Below are positions 46,490-57,095 of a stretch of 64,000 bases of DNA, in pieces. The notes under the pieces are model-generated. The model worked only from the letters and a program-made list of their open reading frames with translations, was not told the DNA's origin and did not search any database. The DNA is taken from positions 186,001-250,000 of the forward strand of contig JACSYO010000711.1 of NCBI GenBank assembly GCA_016806645.1, read 5' to 3'. The translations under genes and the position numbers were made by a program. The stretch's first letter is position 1. Each line of letters opens with the position of its first letter. Source of the stretch: Ophiodon elongatus. Its lineage: Eukaryota > Chordata > Actinopteri > Perciformes > Hexagrammidae.

Positions 46490-49294
46490 GTCAGCTGCCC
46501 TTTCTCTCGCTCTCTGTGAGAAAATAGAAACGTTCGCTCCTTGCCAAAAAAGTTGCAAGCACCTACGGAACGGCGGACCCGGGGCCAAACTTTCCCCGCC
46601 AGCCCTCGCAGCGAGAGTCAGAAGCAGGTTTCCCCCTCCTCCTCCCGTCTCAACGCTGACAGGCAGGCTCTAGGATATCACTGGCTTTGAATACCACTCT
46701 GAAGATTTTTTCCAATGTGGCAGTCTGGGCCTCGGGTAGGGACAAACACGCCATGTATTATTAACCAAATAGCACGGCAATTTGTTTCAATTTGTTTCAT
46801 AGGGCCCCATCGTCACATGCAGTCCCACAGCAGCCGAGCACAGATGGCTGACTTCCTTTAATGAAGAATCAGAGTTATCCTGTGCCACACAAGGCGAAGG
46901 GGAAATATGTAGCCGTGTGCAAAGTCAGCACTCCGCAATTATTCAATTTATTTGTTTCAATAGAATTCATTATATAGAGGAGTGATTGGATTTGCTCCTG
47001 AATTAGTTAGTCCTATTAAATGACTTTGATCCATTAAGAAACACTAATAGCTTCATTTTTCAATTCGAGACCTTTGCCCTCTTTTTGAAAAAGGAAGAAA
47101 AAGGCTTCCTCTGGTGCTCCAGAGCTCAACTGTCTGCAAGTAATTACAACCCAAAGCTTTCCCATTGAAAAGTGATGGGATCCAGACCAGCCATGGACAC
47201 TCTGGCTCCTGGGCCAACGAGCTTTGTGACTGCCGGCCCCGGAGTCTGATAGCCCAGTACCATGGAAAAGAAAACGGGACAAAGCTCTTCTGCGGAAAAC
47301 AATGCTAGAGTTAAAAGTTCCTGATTCTCAAACCCAGTAATAACTGTGTGTTTACACTGGCCACAACACCACCAGTCACTGAAGACTATTTATTTTCAAT
47401 TTAAAGCAGAGAACTCCAGTGGCCAATATGTGGACAAGGGTGGCCTCAGCTGAATTGGTTTGCAGTCATTGGCTATTAAAGGGGTACTCCAGTGATGAAG
47501 TACTGCAACTCCAGAATGTTGTTGCACTCACAAGAGACAGATTTAAAAAGAAAAGAGGGGTTCAAATGGAAGCAGCGAAGTCTATCCCTTAGTACGGGTT
47601 AGGCTGACGAGTATTTGTCCTGAATTGTTCGATACAGGATGTTGACCTCAATGCGAGACTTTTTGAAATGCCCAAATAATTCCACGCACATTATCCTAAT
47701 ACACTTGAATTAGTCTCAGAAAATGTGGAACATGAGCTCTTAAGTACGAGTTACCCCCCTGAACGCTTTGACAGTGGGACAATTTCTGCTAGCTAAACCT
47801 TGTTAGCCGGGTTAGCTTGTGTCAACAGTATGGCGAACGTAAACGAGAAACCAGAGCTGGAAGAGCCTCTGACGTTATCTACATCGGCGTTAGTTTTCCA
47901 GTGCGTCTGTCTGATGATGACTTCAGACGGAGAGGTTGAAAGGACGGGAAATCTCAGAAAATGTCAAGCAATCCGTTATGCCAAACCATTTGACACAGTA
48001 TCACCTAAATATGTCTATCAATGAGTATGACCTCCATGTGAATCTTCCGTCACATGCGCATCATATAAATTTGCACAGGAGTTATCCACGGCTCCGTTAG
48101 TCGCTCTAACGTGTCCGTTTGAACTCATTGTATCGGCACCAGCTGTTGAACTGTAAGCCTAAACTGAACTCCAATGGCCGATTAGCTTCTGCTGTGACGA
48201 AAACGTAGCCAACCATGACCTGTACCAAACCATACATTTTGTGTACCGCTCTACCAAAAATACTGGATCATATAATGGAAACGATAGACAAACAAAGAGT
48301 TATTTCATGCCTGGTAAAATAATGTGTCTCCATGCCCCCAGTGTGTAGCAATGGCTTTCTCTTCACAAATTATAGTCTACAAGCCCAAGCCTAGATAATG
48401 ACATCACTATGTTGCATCAGGGTTATTTTCTCAGATTGGACAAAGCTCCTCCAGGGCCACGAAAGAGAAACTGTTTTCAGAGGCTCAGTAGTACTCCCTA
48501 TGGCAAGAAAACTGATAGTGGTGTATGAAGTCAGCGGAGGTCCCCTCTAACAGCCAATCACGTTTCCATGGTAAGTGGACTACACACTGGCTACCATGCA
48601 TGGTGCTCGCCAGACATCAGTAGCAGTTTGGGGTTCAGTTTCTAGCCCAACAAAGCTTCGCCATGTGGACAAGAGGAGCTCCACCATCCAAGTGATGGGA
48701 TGTTGTTTCGATTTCATTCGTTCTGCTTGGAAAGGGCAAAATCATCTAAGCTGCTAAGTTCTCAACTGAAATATGAGGGCTGTCAATCCATTACTTGACT
48801 CTGTTTTGGATGGACGCTACAACGGACAAAAATCCCTCCAAATCGAGACATTGTGAAAATATAATAAAGTCCTATTATTTTTCACAATGAAACCCCACAA
48901 ACCTGTCATGACACCCTGGTTTTTGCTGTAGAGGCGCGGGATTCTTCTGGCTGTGAGAAGGCCGAGGAGGGAAGTCATGGCAGGTCTCAGTCTTGCCCAG
49001 CCCAGCCCTCTGAAAGCTGCTGATGTCCCCCTTCATCAGACCCCAGGGGCCACACAGCTTCTAGGGTCCCCACCACCCCTTCTGCTATCTCTCACCACCT
49101 ATCTGACACTGGAGAGCGGCTTGGTTTATCATCCAGATCACCGGCATCTGCATGTTAACCATCCCTCTCTCTGCCGTTTGCTGCATATGCCCTTATATGC
49201 CCAAATGGTGCCAGTTTCTCAAGATCACCTACACCTGGGATACACAAGATTATAGGAGGAAATGTTACTACTGTGTTACCACAATGAATACTAC

Positions 49295-50414
49295 TAGGGC
49301 TGAACGATTAGTCATTTTTAAAATTGCGATTTGAGACTCATAAGTGCTGCAATTTTAATTATATAACCTGTTATTAACAGTGTCTTAATAAGCTGAAGCA
49401 GGTGCAAGGTTTAGTTGGTGACCCAGACTTTCCCTCAGCTATAATGACAACTGCTGCCAGGAAATGTATTCAACTGTAGCTAATTAAAATTAATTCTGTG
49501 GGATAGTCAAACAAAAAAAAAGAACTGTACGCCGTTGTCTGCTTAATATGCCCTCTGAATGCCAGTGCCTTCACTATTAGGAGGAAAGTAGTGTTGGGTC
49601 TTGCTTCCGATAAAGCATCAACAACTTGGTTGTGGAAGTGTTGATCATTTCAAATTTGTTTGAAGAAATGAAATGATACCCAAATATTACGATACCCATG
49701 AGGCTTGGCAGCCGTTGCCATGGAGAAGAAGCCAGTCAGGGTTAGGGTCAAACCACTTTGTCTGTGCAGTTGAGAAGGAAACACAGCGCTTCAGTCGCTC
49801 AATTTATCCAACATGGATCCACATTTCAAAATTCAATTGATTTAAGCTGCAAATTGGCTTGTCAAGGTTCTCAACAAACTCCTTGGGAGTTGTAGTTAAC
49901 TTCTTCTCCCAACTGTTCATGGACACAAGCTTGTGGCTTGGGCTTTTTAATCTGTTCATCTTTTGTGCAGATGATTTAACCAGGAGAGATTCATACCCAT
50001 GTAAGCCGGAATCTAAGGGGACAGCGAAATAGCTCAACCCACTCCACCACTCCACTTCAGACCAAGTCACGACTGGGTAGTGCAGTATAAGCAGGCAGCT
50101 GGTGGAGGAAATGTCGGAATCTTCCACTAAACTGTCACGCACAGCTTAATTTCAAGCTTGATCAGTAAATGTGTCTGCAGAAAAATCTGGCAGTTTTTAC
50201 AGAATTTTGAAATCAAGCACAGCATCACTCTTGATGTCTGGTTTGAACTCCTGGAGGACCCCAACAAGAAGCAGCCGCATCATTTTATCTGATTACAATG
50301 GGTACACGCATAACTTGTTTGAAAGTGCTGTAAGCTTGATTCATAGAAAATAACAGCTATCAAAATTGGAATATTGGTTGCAATTAGATATTCTCCTCGA
50401 ATCGTTCAGCCCTA
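49295..50414. mobile_element. hAT-like DNA transposon remnant with 15-bp terminal inverted repeats
   Basis: The ends TAGGGCTGAACGATT (49295-49309) and AATCGTTCAGCCCTA (50400-50414) are perfect inverted repeats. The AGGGCTGAACGAT terminus is a common fish hAT-type end. The flanking octamers AATACTAC and AATGGTGC match at only 5 of 8 positions, so any target duplication has decayed. The 1.1-kb interior has open frames on both strands of up to 112 codons that I cannot match to a transposase domain. Confidence 0.75.
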
Positions 50415-51059
50415 AATGGTGCATGGGGGAAAATGCCGGCACAGGATTAAATGTCCCGAATGATATGACAACGGTGATAAAAATACATCAATAGAACGCT
50501 AATTTTGGAGCTTGATATTATTATCCAGCGACGACGCAGTGTATTCCAGGACACGAGTGCAGGTTTCTTTGAATTGCATCAGAGGGAGAGCAGCCAGCTT
50601 GTGTTCGTATCTGCCCTGTTACGGCAGGAAGCAGGAGAGAGAACCAAGACCGGAGTGTTGTCGGTGAATGAGGGGTCAGGGGGGGGGAGCAGGTGTGTGG
50701 AATCGGGAGCTCTCTGATGACAACAGGATGCCAGCTCTGTGGAGCAAATAGCCAGGTGTATCAAGCAAATAAGCACCATGTGAAAGTAAATAACCAGGTG
50801 CACAAATGACAGACTGGCAGTCGTAGCTGAGGTATGGATGCATACATTATTGAAACAATTTTGTGCTTGTGGGGGAAAATAACACTCATTTGTACAGGAG
50901 AAAAGGATTTTCACCAAGAATACATTTTGCACAGTAGTCATTTATTACATTGATTTTAATTGAAAATGATGAAGTGTTTTTCTCATTTTCAGCTAACACT
51001 GAAAGTTTTTATTTATTTTATTAAATGGTGAGAATAGCAGCTCTTATCACGGCTGTTTT

Positions 51060-51170
51060 TCCTCTCTTTGCTCTCCTGCCATTCTTGTCTTTCTCTGTTT
51101 CACTTTTTTTCTCTTCTCTTAATGCTAATGGTTATCTCTAATCTTATTTGCATTCAAATTACCTCACCAG
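51060..51170 (+). promoter_or_regulatory. Pyrimidine tract, branch-point candidates and UGC motif upstream of the microexon
   Basis: A long CU-rich stretch (about 51060-51119) contains CTTTCTCTG and TTCTCTTCTCTT, which resemble PTBP1 sites. CTAAT occurs at 51125-51129 and 51138-51142 as branch-point candidates. TTTGCATTC places a TGC at 51149-51151, 20 nt before the exon. In vertebrates, neuronal microexons are commonly activated by SRRM4 through UGC motifs in this position and repressed by PTBP1; the elements are seen, the regulation is inferred. Confidence 0.55.
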
Positions 51171-51188
51171 GTGGTACACCAATCAGAG
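51171..51188 (+). CDS. ptprf: 18-nt microexon (mini-exon A) of the LAR-family receptor, encodes GGTPIR
   Basis: GTGGTACACCAATCAGAG lies between acceptor CCTCACCAG and donor gtaaga. Entered in phase 1 from the preceding exon (final G at 45965) it reads Gly-Gly-Thr-Pro-Ile-Arg and leaves in phase 1, so the next exon continues Gly-Ala-Leu-Gln. GGTPIR is the known mini-exon A insert in Ig2 of LAR-type phosphatases. In the family, inclusion changes binding to postsynaptic partners such as IL1RAPL1, IL1RAcP and Slitrk proteins by altering the Ig2 surface. The Gly-Gly form fits PTPRF/PTPRD rather than PTPRS, where I recall a Ser at that point. The exon is too short for ordinary gene finders and will probably be missing from automated annotation. 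Confidence 0.93.
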
Positions 51189-51213
51189 GTAAGAATGCTG
51201 GGTACAAAACAAC

Positions 51214-51315
51214 GTCTTCTCATCCTCCTCCTCCTCCTCTTCACTGCCCCCTCCCCTCCATCGCCTTTGTCCTCCTCCTCCTCCTCCTCCTCCTCCTCCT
51301 CCTCCTCCTCCTCCT
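51214..51315 (+). repeat. CT-rich (TCC)n tract 26-127 nt downstream of the microexon
   Basis: TCTTCTCATCCTCCTCCTCC is followed by CCCCTCCCCTCC and a longer (CCT)n run at 51271-51315. It is pyrimidine-only over long stretches and starts only 26 nt after the microexon. It is both a length-variable trinucleotide repeat and a possible pyrimidine-tract-protein binding region. Confidence 0.85.
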
Positions 51316-51494
51316 GTCACCTTTAGTGTGTCCCATTTCCAGCACCACTCTCTCTGCCGTCACCACATTGTTCCGGAGTGCGTGTGGTCTTGGGAGAGAT
51401 GGAAACAGTAGACAAGTACATACTTGCTAGTCGGTATGTTCTCTTCTAGAACCACTGACGATAGTTTACTTGGACAGCTTACCAGCTGATGTTC

Positions 51495-51550
51495 CTGCCG
51501 CCACGTTCTCACTCCTAACCCGTCAAATGCCACCGCTTGGTCTGTGCTCC
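51495..51550 (-). repeat. Interspersed repeat R4, minus-strand copy
   Basis: The minus strand reads GACCAAGCGGTGGCATTTGA followed by CGGGTTAGGAGTGAGAACG. Related sequences lie at 52035-52075 (+) as GAGCAAGCGGCGGTATTTGA then CGGGCTCGGAGTGAG, and inside the large satellite at about 62845 and 63141 (+) as GACCAAGTGGCGGTATTTGA. This is a dispersed family with a conserved core of about 20-40 bp. Confidence 0.6.
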
Positions 51551-52034
51551 TGAGCTTCCAACTACGATGTCCTCGGTACCACGTTAGTGTCAGTTTTGGA
51601 CGTTTGAGGGACGAGGTGTCAACATACGCTTGTTTTATGGATAGCATCTTTTCAAAATAAACGTCGGTCTTAAGAGGAAGTTAGGTTTGGGAAACTAATC
51701 CCTTTAGTTAGATTAAGATTGTGGATGACAGTAACTTGACTGACTGAAGACCCAGGTGACTAGCGACTCCCGGGACTCACAATACTAACAACTCACGTGA
51801 GAAAATGAGTCAACGTTGGCTTTTAGTTTCACGCGGGACACGCACAGCTGCCTCCTGGGTGAAAGTCCTGTCTGTTGGACCCAATCATCCACCCTTACTG
51901 GACTATAGCGCACTTTATATTTTACTTCATTCGCTCTGTGCGTCAAATAATGATGGATGGGTTTACTATGGAGTTGGGTGAAAGCTCTGTGCATCTCATG
52001 AAGGCTCTAAAGGGGGCCTTGGTGCGTCGGTCAC

Positions 52035-52075
52035 AGGCGAGCAGTGAGCAAGCGGCGGTATTTGACGGGCTCGGA
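52035..52075 (+). repeat. Interspersed repeat R4, plus-strand copy
   Basis: Contains GAGCAAGCGGCGGTATTTGA and CGGGCTCGGAGTGAG, matching the inverted copy about 500 bp to the left. Confidence 0.6.
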
Positions 52076-54008
52076 GTGAGTACGGGTTGTTCCTGCTCAT
52101 TTGCAGGCAGCAGCGGGCTAACAAAGGTTTAGCACCAGCTAACAAACACCATTTACCATGAAGTGGAACAAAAAGTCACTTGTTGGAAAATGATTTCATC
52201 AGGATACAGAAACTAGCTAAACGTAATAGGTACTCATTTTGGTTGTGTTCACGGCTACTGTTAAATGTTTGGTGCAGTTTGTTCAGTCTGTCAATGCTAG
52301 CCACTCTGGTTCACCTCGACATGGTGGAGCAGAATAATGTGACGTGGTTGAATTTGTCACATTAATAAAGTCCTACTAACACCACAAACCCACACTGAGA
52401 AAGAGAGAGCTCACCTTGCGCCCTGTGTTGCCACTCTTTTCCAATTAAAGTAGCTCTAAAAGTTGCTAAATCTAGTGAGAAAGGCCCCCAACATTACCAG
52501 AATGAACATTAACAACCAACATGGCTGTTGTACTCACAGCTGTCAAGCTAGCAGCTTGTGGAAGTCTCCTGTGACGAGCAATGAGTGCAGGCATCAATCC
52601 AATCATTTCATTCAGGCCGAATGAAGATAGCGTATTTATTTATTTGATTTATTTATGGCTTTTGGGATGTAAAGAGAATTTCAACATATATAAGAAAAAA
52701 CGTATTTTGGGGAACATTAGCAACCCTAGCTACAAGAAGACCTGTTATCTCCTCAAAGATAGCAGAGAGGATAAAGAAAGTCCCGTTTAATGTGACTTCA
52801 TTTGCCATCACCAGAATAAACGTTGTGGTCTGTGAACAGGTGACGATACAGGTCACCAAATCTATCCAATAAATGGAAAAATACAAGTTTTCATGACATG
52901 TTCGCAGTGACTTACAAATGAAAAGACATTTATTGGTCAGCTTTGGTGACTCATCCAGCACCTTCAGCACAAAATGGACTGATGGAGGAAACTACAATAT
53001 ACATAATATTGAGGCACAGCTTAAATATATATAGTAAACAGAAGCACAACACATTATCTATTTTAACTCCAAATCAGGGGATGAGTCCAACATGCGTTAC
53101 CATGGTTACCAAATACATAAGTTGCCCTTACAAATCGCTTTGTTGGAAGTCTCCATGATTAGCAGATGGACTGAATGGCAGCTCAGCGTTTTATTTACGT
53201 CTGAGGAAATTATGTTTTTCAGGGATCACATCTTTTACATTTGGAGAGGGAATTCATCCCAAGAATTTCAGCCGCACAGTCCCATTTATGATCTGCTTTG
53301 CTTTCACCGGACAGGAAACGCACCGATCTGAAGTGGACCCAGACCACAGCTTAGATGTTTGGTCTGGACCAGGGTTTGATTCAACAGCTCCCAATCAACC
53401 GTAACAAACAGAAGCAAACGGGCGAACTGCACCAAACATGTCCGGTGTGAAAACACCTGAAACCAACCCATACCCATACAGCCCCACACACATGAATGCT
53501 CAGCTCCTGCTGTACATGTTACTGCCTCAGTCATTCCAGTGAGCCGGGTCGTGGAAGTGAGTCCAGTTCTCCATGAATTAGTAGTCTGCAACGTGCCCGT
53601 GGTGGAGGTGTAAAGGTTTGACCTCCCTGTCTGCACGCTGTCCTTCGGCAGCTGCAGAGAGAGGCAGCACACGCTCCATTATCGAAGGCTCAACGGCTGA
53701 CGTGCGGAGGAAGTTTTGTCAGCTTCGAACATTTTCGTTCAGGGCTTCATCTACAAGAAGTCACACACAGCTTCTCCGGCAGCACTGATTAACCTTTGTC
53801 ACGCCAAGAGGTCAGAGCAGACGTCATCCGCTTTAGCAAATCTCAGGAGAGAACAAAGCATTTTCTCCTCAAACACAAGAATGTTCAATGAGATAAACAA
53901 GCGTCACACGATATCTCTGCTAAGATATACTGCTTCACACTCGGTCTCCGGTGACTGACTCTCAATGGGACGGGATGTTTTGTGATGTGTAGGAGAAAGG
54001 CTTGCCTA

Positions 54009-54114
<106 letters not shown>

Positions 54115-54821
54115 TTTGAGGACATGCATCCCAGATGAAGGTTGCTCCTCCTCCATCTCTGGGCTCACTGTCTGCTCCAGACTCACCAGCGATGTTTCCA
54201 CACACACATTAACTTCAACCGCTGATTTTCTGAATACTAGTTCATAACATTGTGTTACAAACCCATCCCATGTTGCATTTCAGGATTGTATTCTGAAATA
54301 TGTACATTGTTAACCTTTTTATTATTTTCCACGTCTTATTGTCCACTGCAAAACTGCATGATGTATGTCACATTCACTGCCGACATGTAATATTGCATAG
54401 TCGCTAAGAACGCATTCATGTTCTCTATCTCAAACCTAACCTCTCCACTGGTAACTGAATATGAAATGTTTGTATGAATGCTCTGGAGTTGTTATGAAAT
54501 GAATGGATTTAAATTATGCAGCCAGGTAAGTTTTATCTTTCATTTCCCCTGAAATGAAAGCTGTCAACCAGATTGTTAGCGTACATGAAGAGTGCTTTTA
54601 GAGCAGTGCTCATTGGAGGGTCAGAGGAGAAAGATGTCTTTCACCAATCAGGTGAAAGGTAAAATATTTCTGCTAATTTGGGATTTAAGCAATACAGTGT
54701 CTTTAAAGTTGCTACAAGGAACTTTTAACTGGTTATGATACAGTCTCAATTTAATACCGATTCTTATAAATTACCTACGTAAGCAAACAAGACCATCAGA
54801 GGGAAGATTGGCTATGTCTAC

Positions 54822-54935
54822 ATATTTATTCTTAATGCTTGTCATTGGGTCCAATTCCCGCAACATCAGACGAAATATTTTCACCAGAAACATCTTCAGA
54901 CTCCAGCAGGGCCTCCGGTCAGCGACCAGCCCGCA
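54822..54935 (+). repeat. Interspersed repeat R3, unexpanded copy
   Basis: TTATTCTTAATGCTTGTCAT, GGGTCCAATTCCC, ATCAGACG, TTTTCACCAGAAAC and then CTCCAGCAGGGCCTCCGG and AGCGACCAGCCCGC. It mirrors 29793-29945 but carries only one unit of the sequence that forms the minisatellite there. Confidence 0.75.
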
Positions 54936-55835
54936 ACTACTGAAAATGTAATGGTTCATTTGAAACATCTGATCAAATGAGCACTTATCAGTCATTTCCC
55001 ATCATGCATTAAGAGATCAAGTTGGTGTTTAGTGTGAACAGCTTCCATGAAAAGAACCCAAACCAACAATGAGTTAGTGTGTGTCTCAATACTTTCCCTG
55101 CCTGCTTTGTGGCTCTCAGCCTCCAGCCAAAAGATGACTCACACATATTAAGTTTAATCCAAAAAAGCTAAAAGATGTCCAACAAGCCCAACATTGTACA
55201 GCCATGCTAGAGGCTCTGTGAGACAGCTGTAGATGAATACACAATTTGTGTGCTAGTGACTTTTAGGGGGAAAAAACTACAGTGCCTGTGATTATTGTAA
55301 CCGAGGGACATCCCACCCTGTGCGAGGGTACCAACCTCATCCTTTAAGCTTCTGCAGTCGGTGGAGCTTCACCTCGCTCTGAGCTGCAGCCTATTGCTGT
55401 CATGCTATCTTCATTGTTAATGTGACATTACAGCAAGTAGTAGCAACCCAGTCCCTAGAAAAACATGTTGCCATTGTAAGTTTCTACAAACCACGAGATA
55501 CGGTGAATGTCGACATTTCTGAACCAAAAACACGTTTCATATCGGCACAATGTCCTGTGGTTTGTGTTAAAATACTAATGTGACATCGTATCGTAACAAC
55601 GTAGCTAGTGTAAATAAATAAAGTCCTGTGTTTGTATGACCCCATCTACCACCCAAACCTGATTATAATAGGTTGGTGCCATAAATTGTTAAATTTAACT
55701 TAGGCCTCCCAAATAATAAACAAAAAGAAGAACATTAATGCTGAATGTTTTGCTTGTAGGTATTGAATACAAACATGTTAAAGATATGGATATTTAAGGA
55801 CTAATATGTGTGTCTGATTCATATTAGAACTACTC

Positions 55836-55840
<5 letters not shown>

Positions 55841-55919
<79 letters not shown>
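55841..55919. repeat. (GT)n microsatellite 47 nt before the Ig2 exon acceptor
   Basis: A pure GT run of about 79 bp ends at 55919. The acceptor AG is at 55965-55966. Between them lies GTGCAGACCTGAACTCTGAC and a CT-rich tract. UG-rich RNA in this position can bind TDP-43 or CELF proteins; that is inference for this gene. Confidence 0.97.
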
Positions 55920-55920
<1 letters not shown>

Positions 55921-55966
55921 TGCAGGGTGCAGACCTGAACTCTGACATTCTGGCCTCCCTCCCCAG

Positions 55967-56077
55967 GAGCTCTTCAGATTGAGAACAGCGAGGAGTCGGA
56001 CCAGGGCAAGTACGAGTGCGTGGCAGTCAACAGCGCCGGGACTCGCTACTCTGCTCCGGCTAACCTTTATGTTCGAG
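55967..56077 (+). CDS. ptprf: LAR-family receptor tyrosine phosphatase exon, C-terminal half of Ig2
   Basis: This 111-nt exon (37 codons, phase 1 to phase 1) reads GALQIENSEESDQGKYECVA then VNSAGTRYSAPANLYVR. It supplies the D-x-G-x-Y-x-C motif that completes Ig2. It accepts the reading frame from either the 45777 exon (giving ...LRS-GALQ) or the microexon (...GGTPIR-GALQ). Acceptor CCCTCCCCAG ends at 55966; donor CGAG/gtaaga at 56077/56078. The 12-nt mini-exon B (Glu-Leu-Arg-Glu) found next in relatives was searched for by eye in 56080-64000 and not seen; it or the Ig3 exon probably lies beyond the window. Confidence 0.96.
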
Positions 56078-56974
56078 GTAAGATCCCTCTTGACCCCCCC
56101 CCCCCCCCTCCTCCCCGCCGCCGCCGTTCAGGTCGCCGCTTCCAACAGTAAGGTCCTCTCGTCCCCTCTTCTACACCGACGCTCTGCCTCCTGACTGCTA
56201 ATAGGAGCTCTGGATTCAACCGCAGTGAAAGTCCAACCTGTTGCTGCCCGTCCGGTCTCTGCTCTCATTTCCTCTCTCTCTCTCTCCTTCTGTATCATCT
56301 TTGTCTCCTGGGTGATGATTTGTGTATTTTTCTACGGTGCCCTGTTAGTTTGCTTGACCTGGCAAACCTCACCATGTTTTTGACTCATCCGGGGTGAAAG
56401 AGAGGTTGGCTGCGGCTCTGCCTCTTTGTTTCGGGGACGTTGGAGGTTTACATGTGGAGTCTTGCCACAGAGAGAAGCCGACGCCGCTCGCCCTTGTACG
56501 TCCCGTGTCAGAGAACACGGGCAGGAAATTCCCCCTGGAAACGGGCTCCAGTCGACTGGGTCCCCGGGGCTTCTGATGAGAAGGCCTCGTCAACAAACGA
56601 GTCATTTGGCCTCGACCACTATCAGGTTTTCAAAGGACATGTTCAAAGCACAGGCGGGATTCAGCCCCGCTTCAGTCTCTTGTTCGTTTGCTTTCCATTC
56701 ACAATGCTCTTTAATGCAGTTTCCCTTAAAAGAAAACGTCAAAGCTTCTGCATGTCAAATACACTTACTACCTCATTTGTATGTGGTTTTGCTGGAGGTG
56801 TTTTACATATATAATATGATATATATTACACTATTTGCAATGATAAATCAAGACGATTGGCCTATTTTGACTGAGTGTCACAAATGTCATTATGACCCCT
56901 TCATCTTAGCCCCAAAGCCTATAAAACAATATACTTAACAATCGACCGTTAAAGAAGCATATTTGAGGATATTT

Positions 56975-57095
56975 GAGGTTTGGACATTTAATGCCTCCTC
57001 AAAATTGGCACAAACGTCCACTTGGACTCGAGAATGAACTGAACTCAAGAATTCATATGCTAAATATGCCAATTTCACACAAATGTCTAATAGTG
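56975..57095 (+). repeat. Interspersed repeat family R1, copy 4
   Basis: CTCAAAATTGGCACAAACGT, CCACTTGGACTCGAGAATGA, ACTCAAGAATTCATATGCTA and CACACAAATGTCTAATAG align with the copies at 12776, 26930 and 42650. Confidence 0.8.

Larger units (their letters stand above)
45966..51170 (+). other. 5.2-kb intron before the microexon
   Basis: Donor gtaaag at 45966 and acceptor CCTCACCAG at 51162-51170. It holds a (CA)n run, a hAT-like element at 49295-50414, and about 47480-48600, which starts AAAGGGGTACTCCAGTGATG and may be an interspersed repeat but has no defined ends. I looked for the 9-nt Glu-Ser-Ile mini-exon known in relatives (pattern AG, AA, Ser codon, Ile codon, G, GT) and did not find it by eye. 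Confidence 0.8.

Noticed and set aside
48560..48580. Strong donor-like CCATGGTAAGTG in the intron before the microexon
   Set aside because: No AG-bounded micro-sized exon with the expected Glu-Ser-Ile coding precedes it; taken as a cryptic site.
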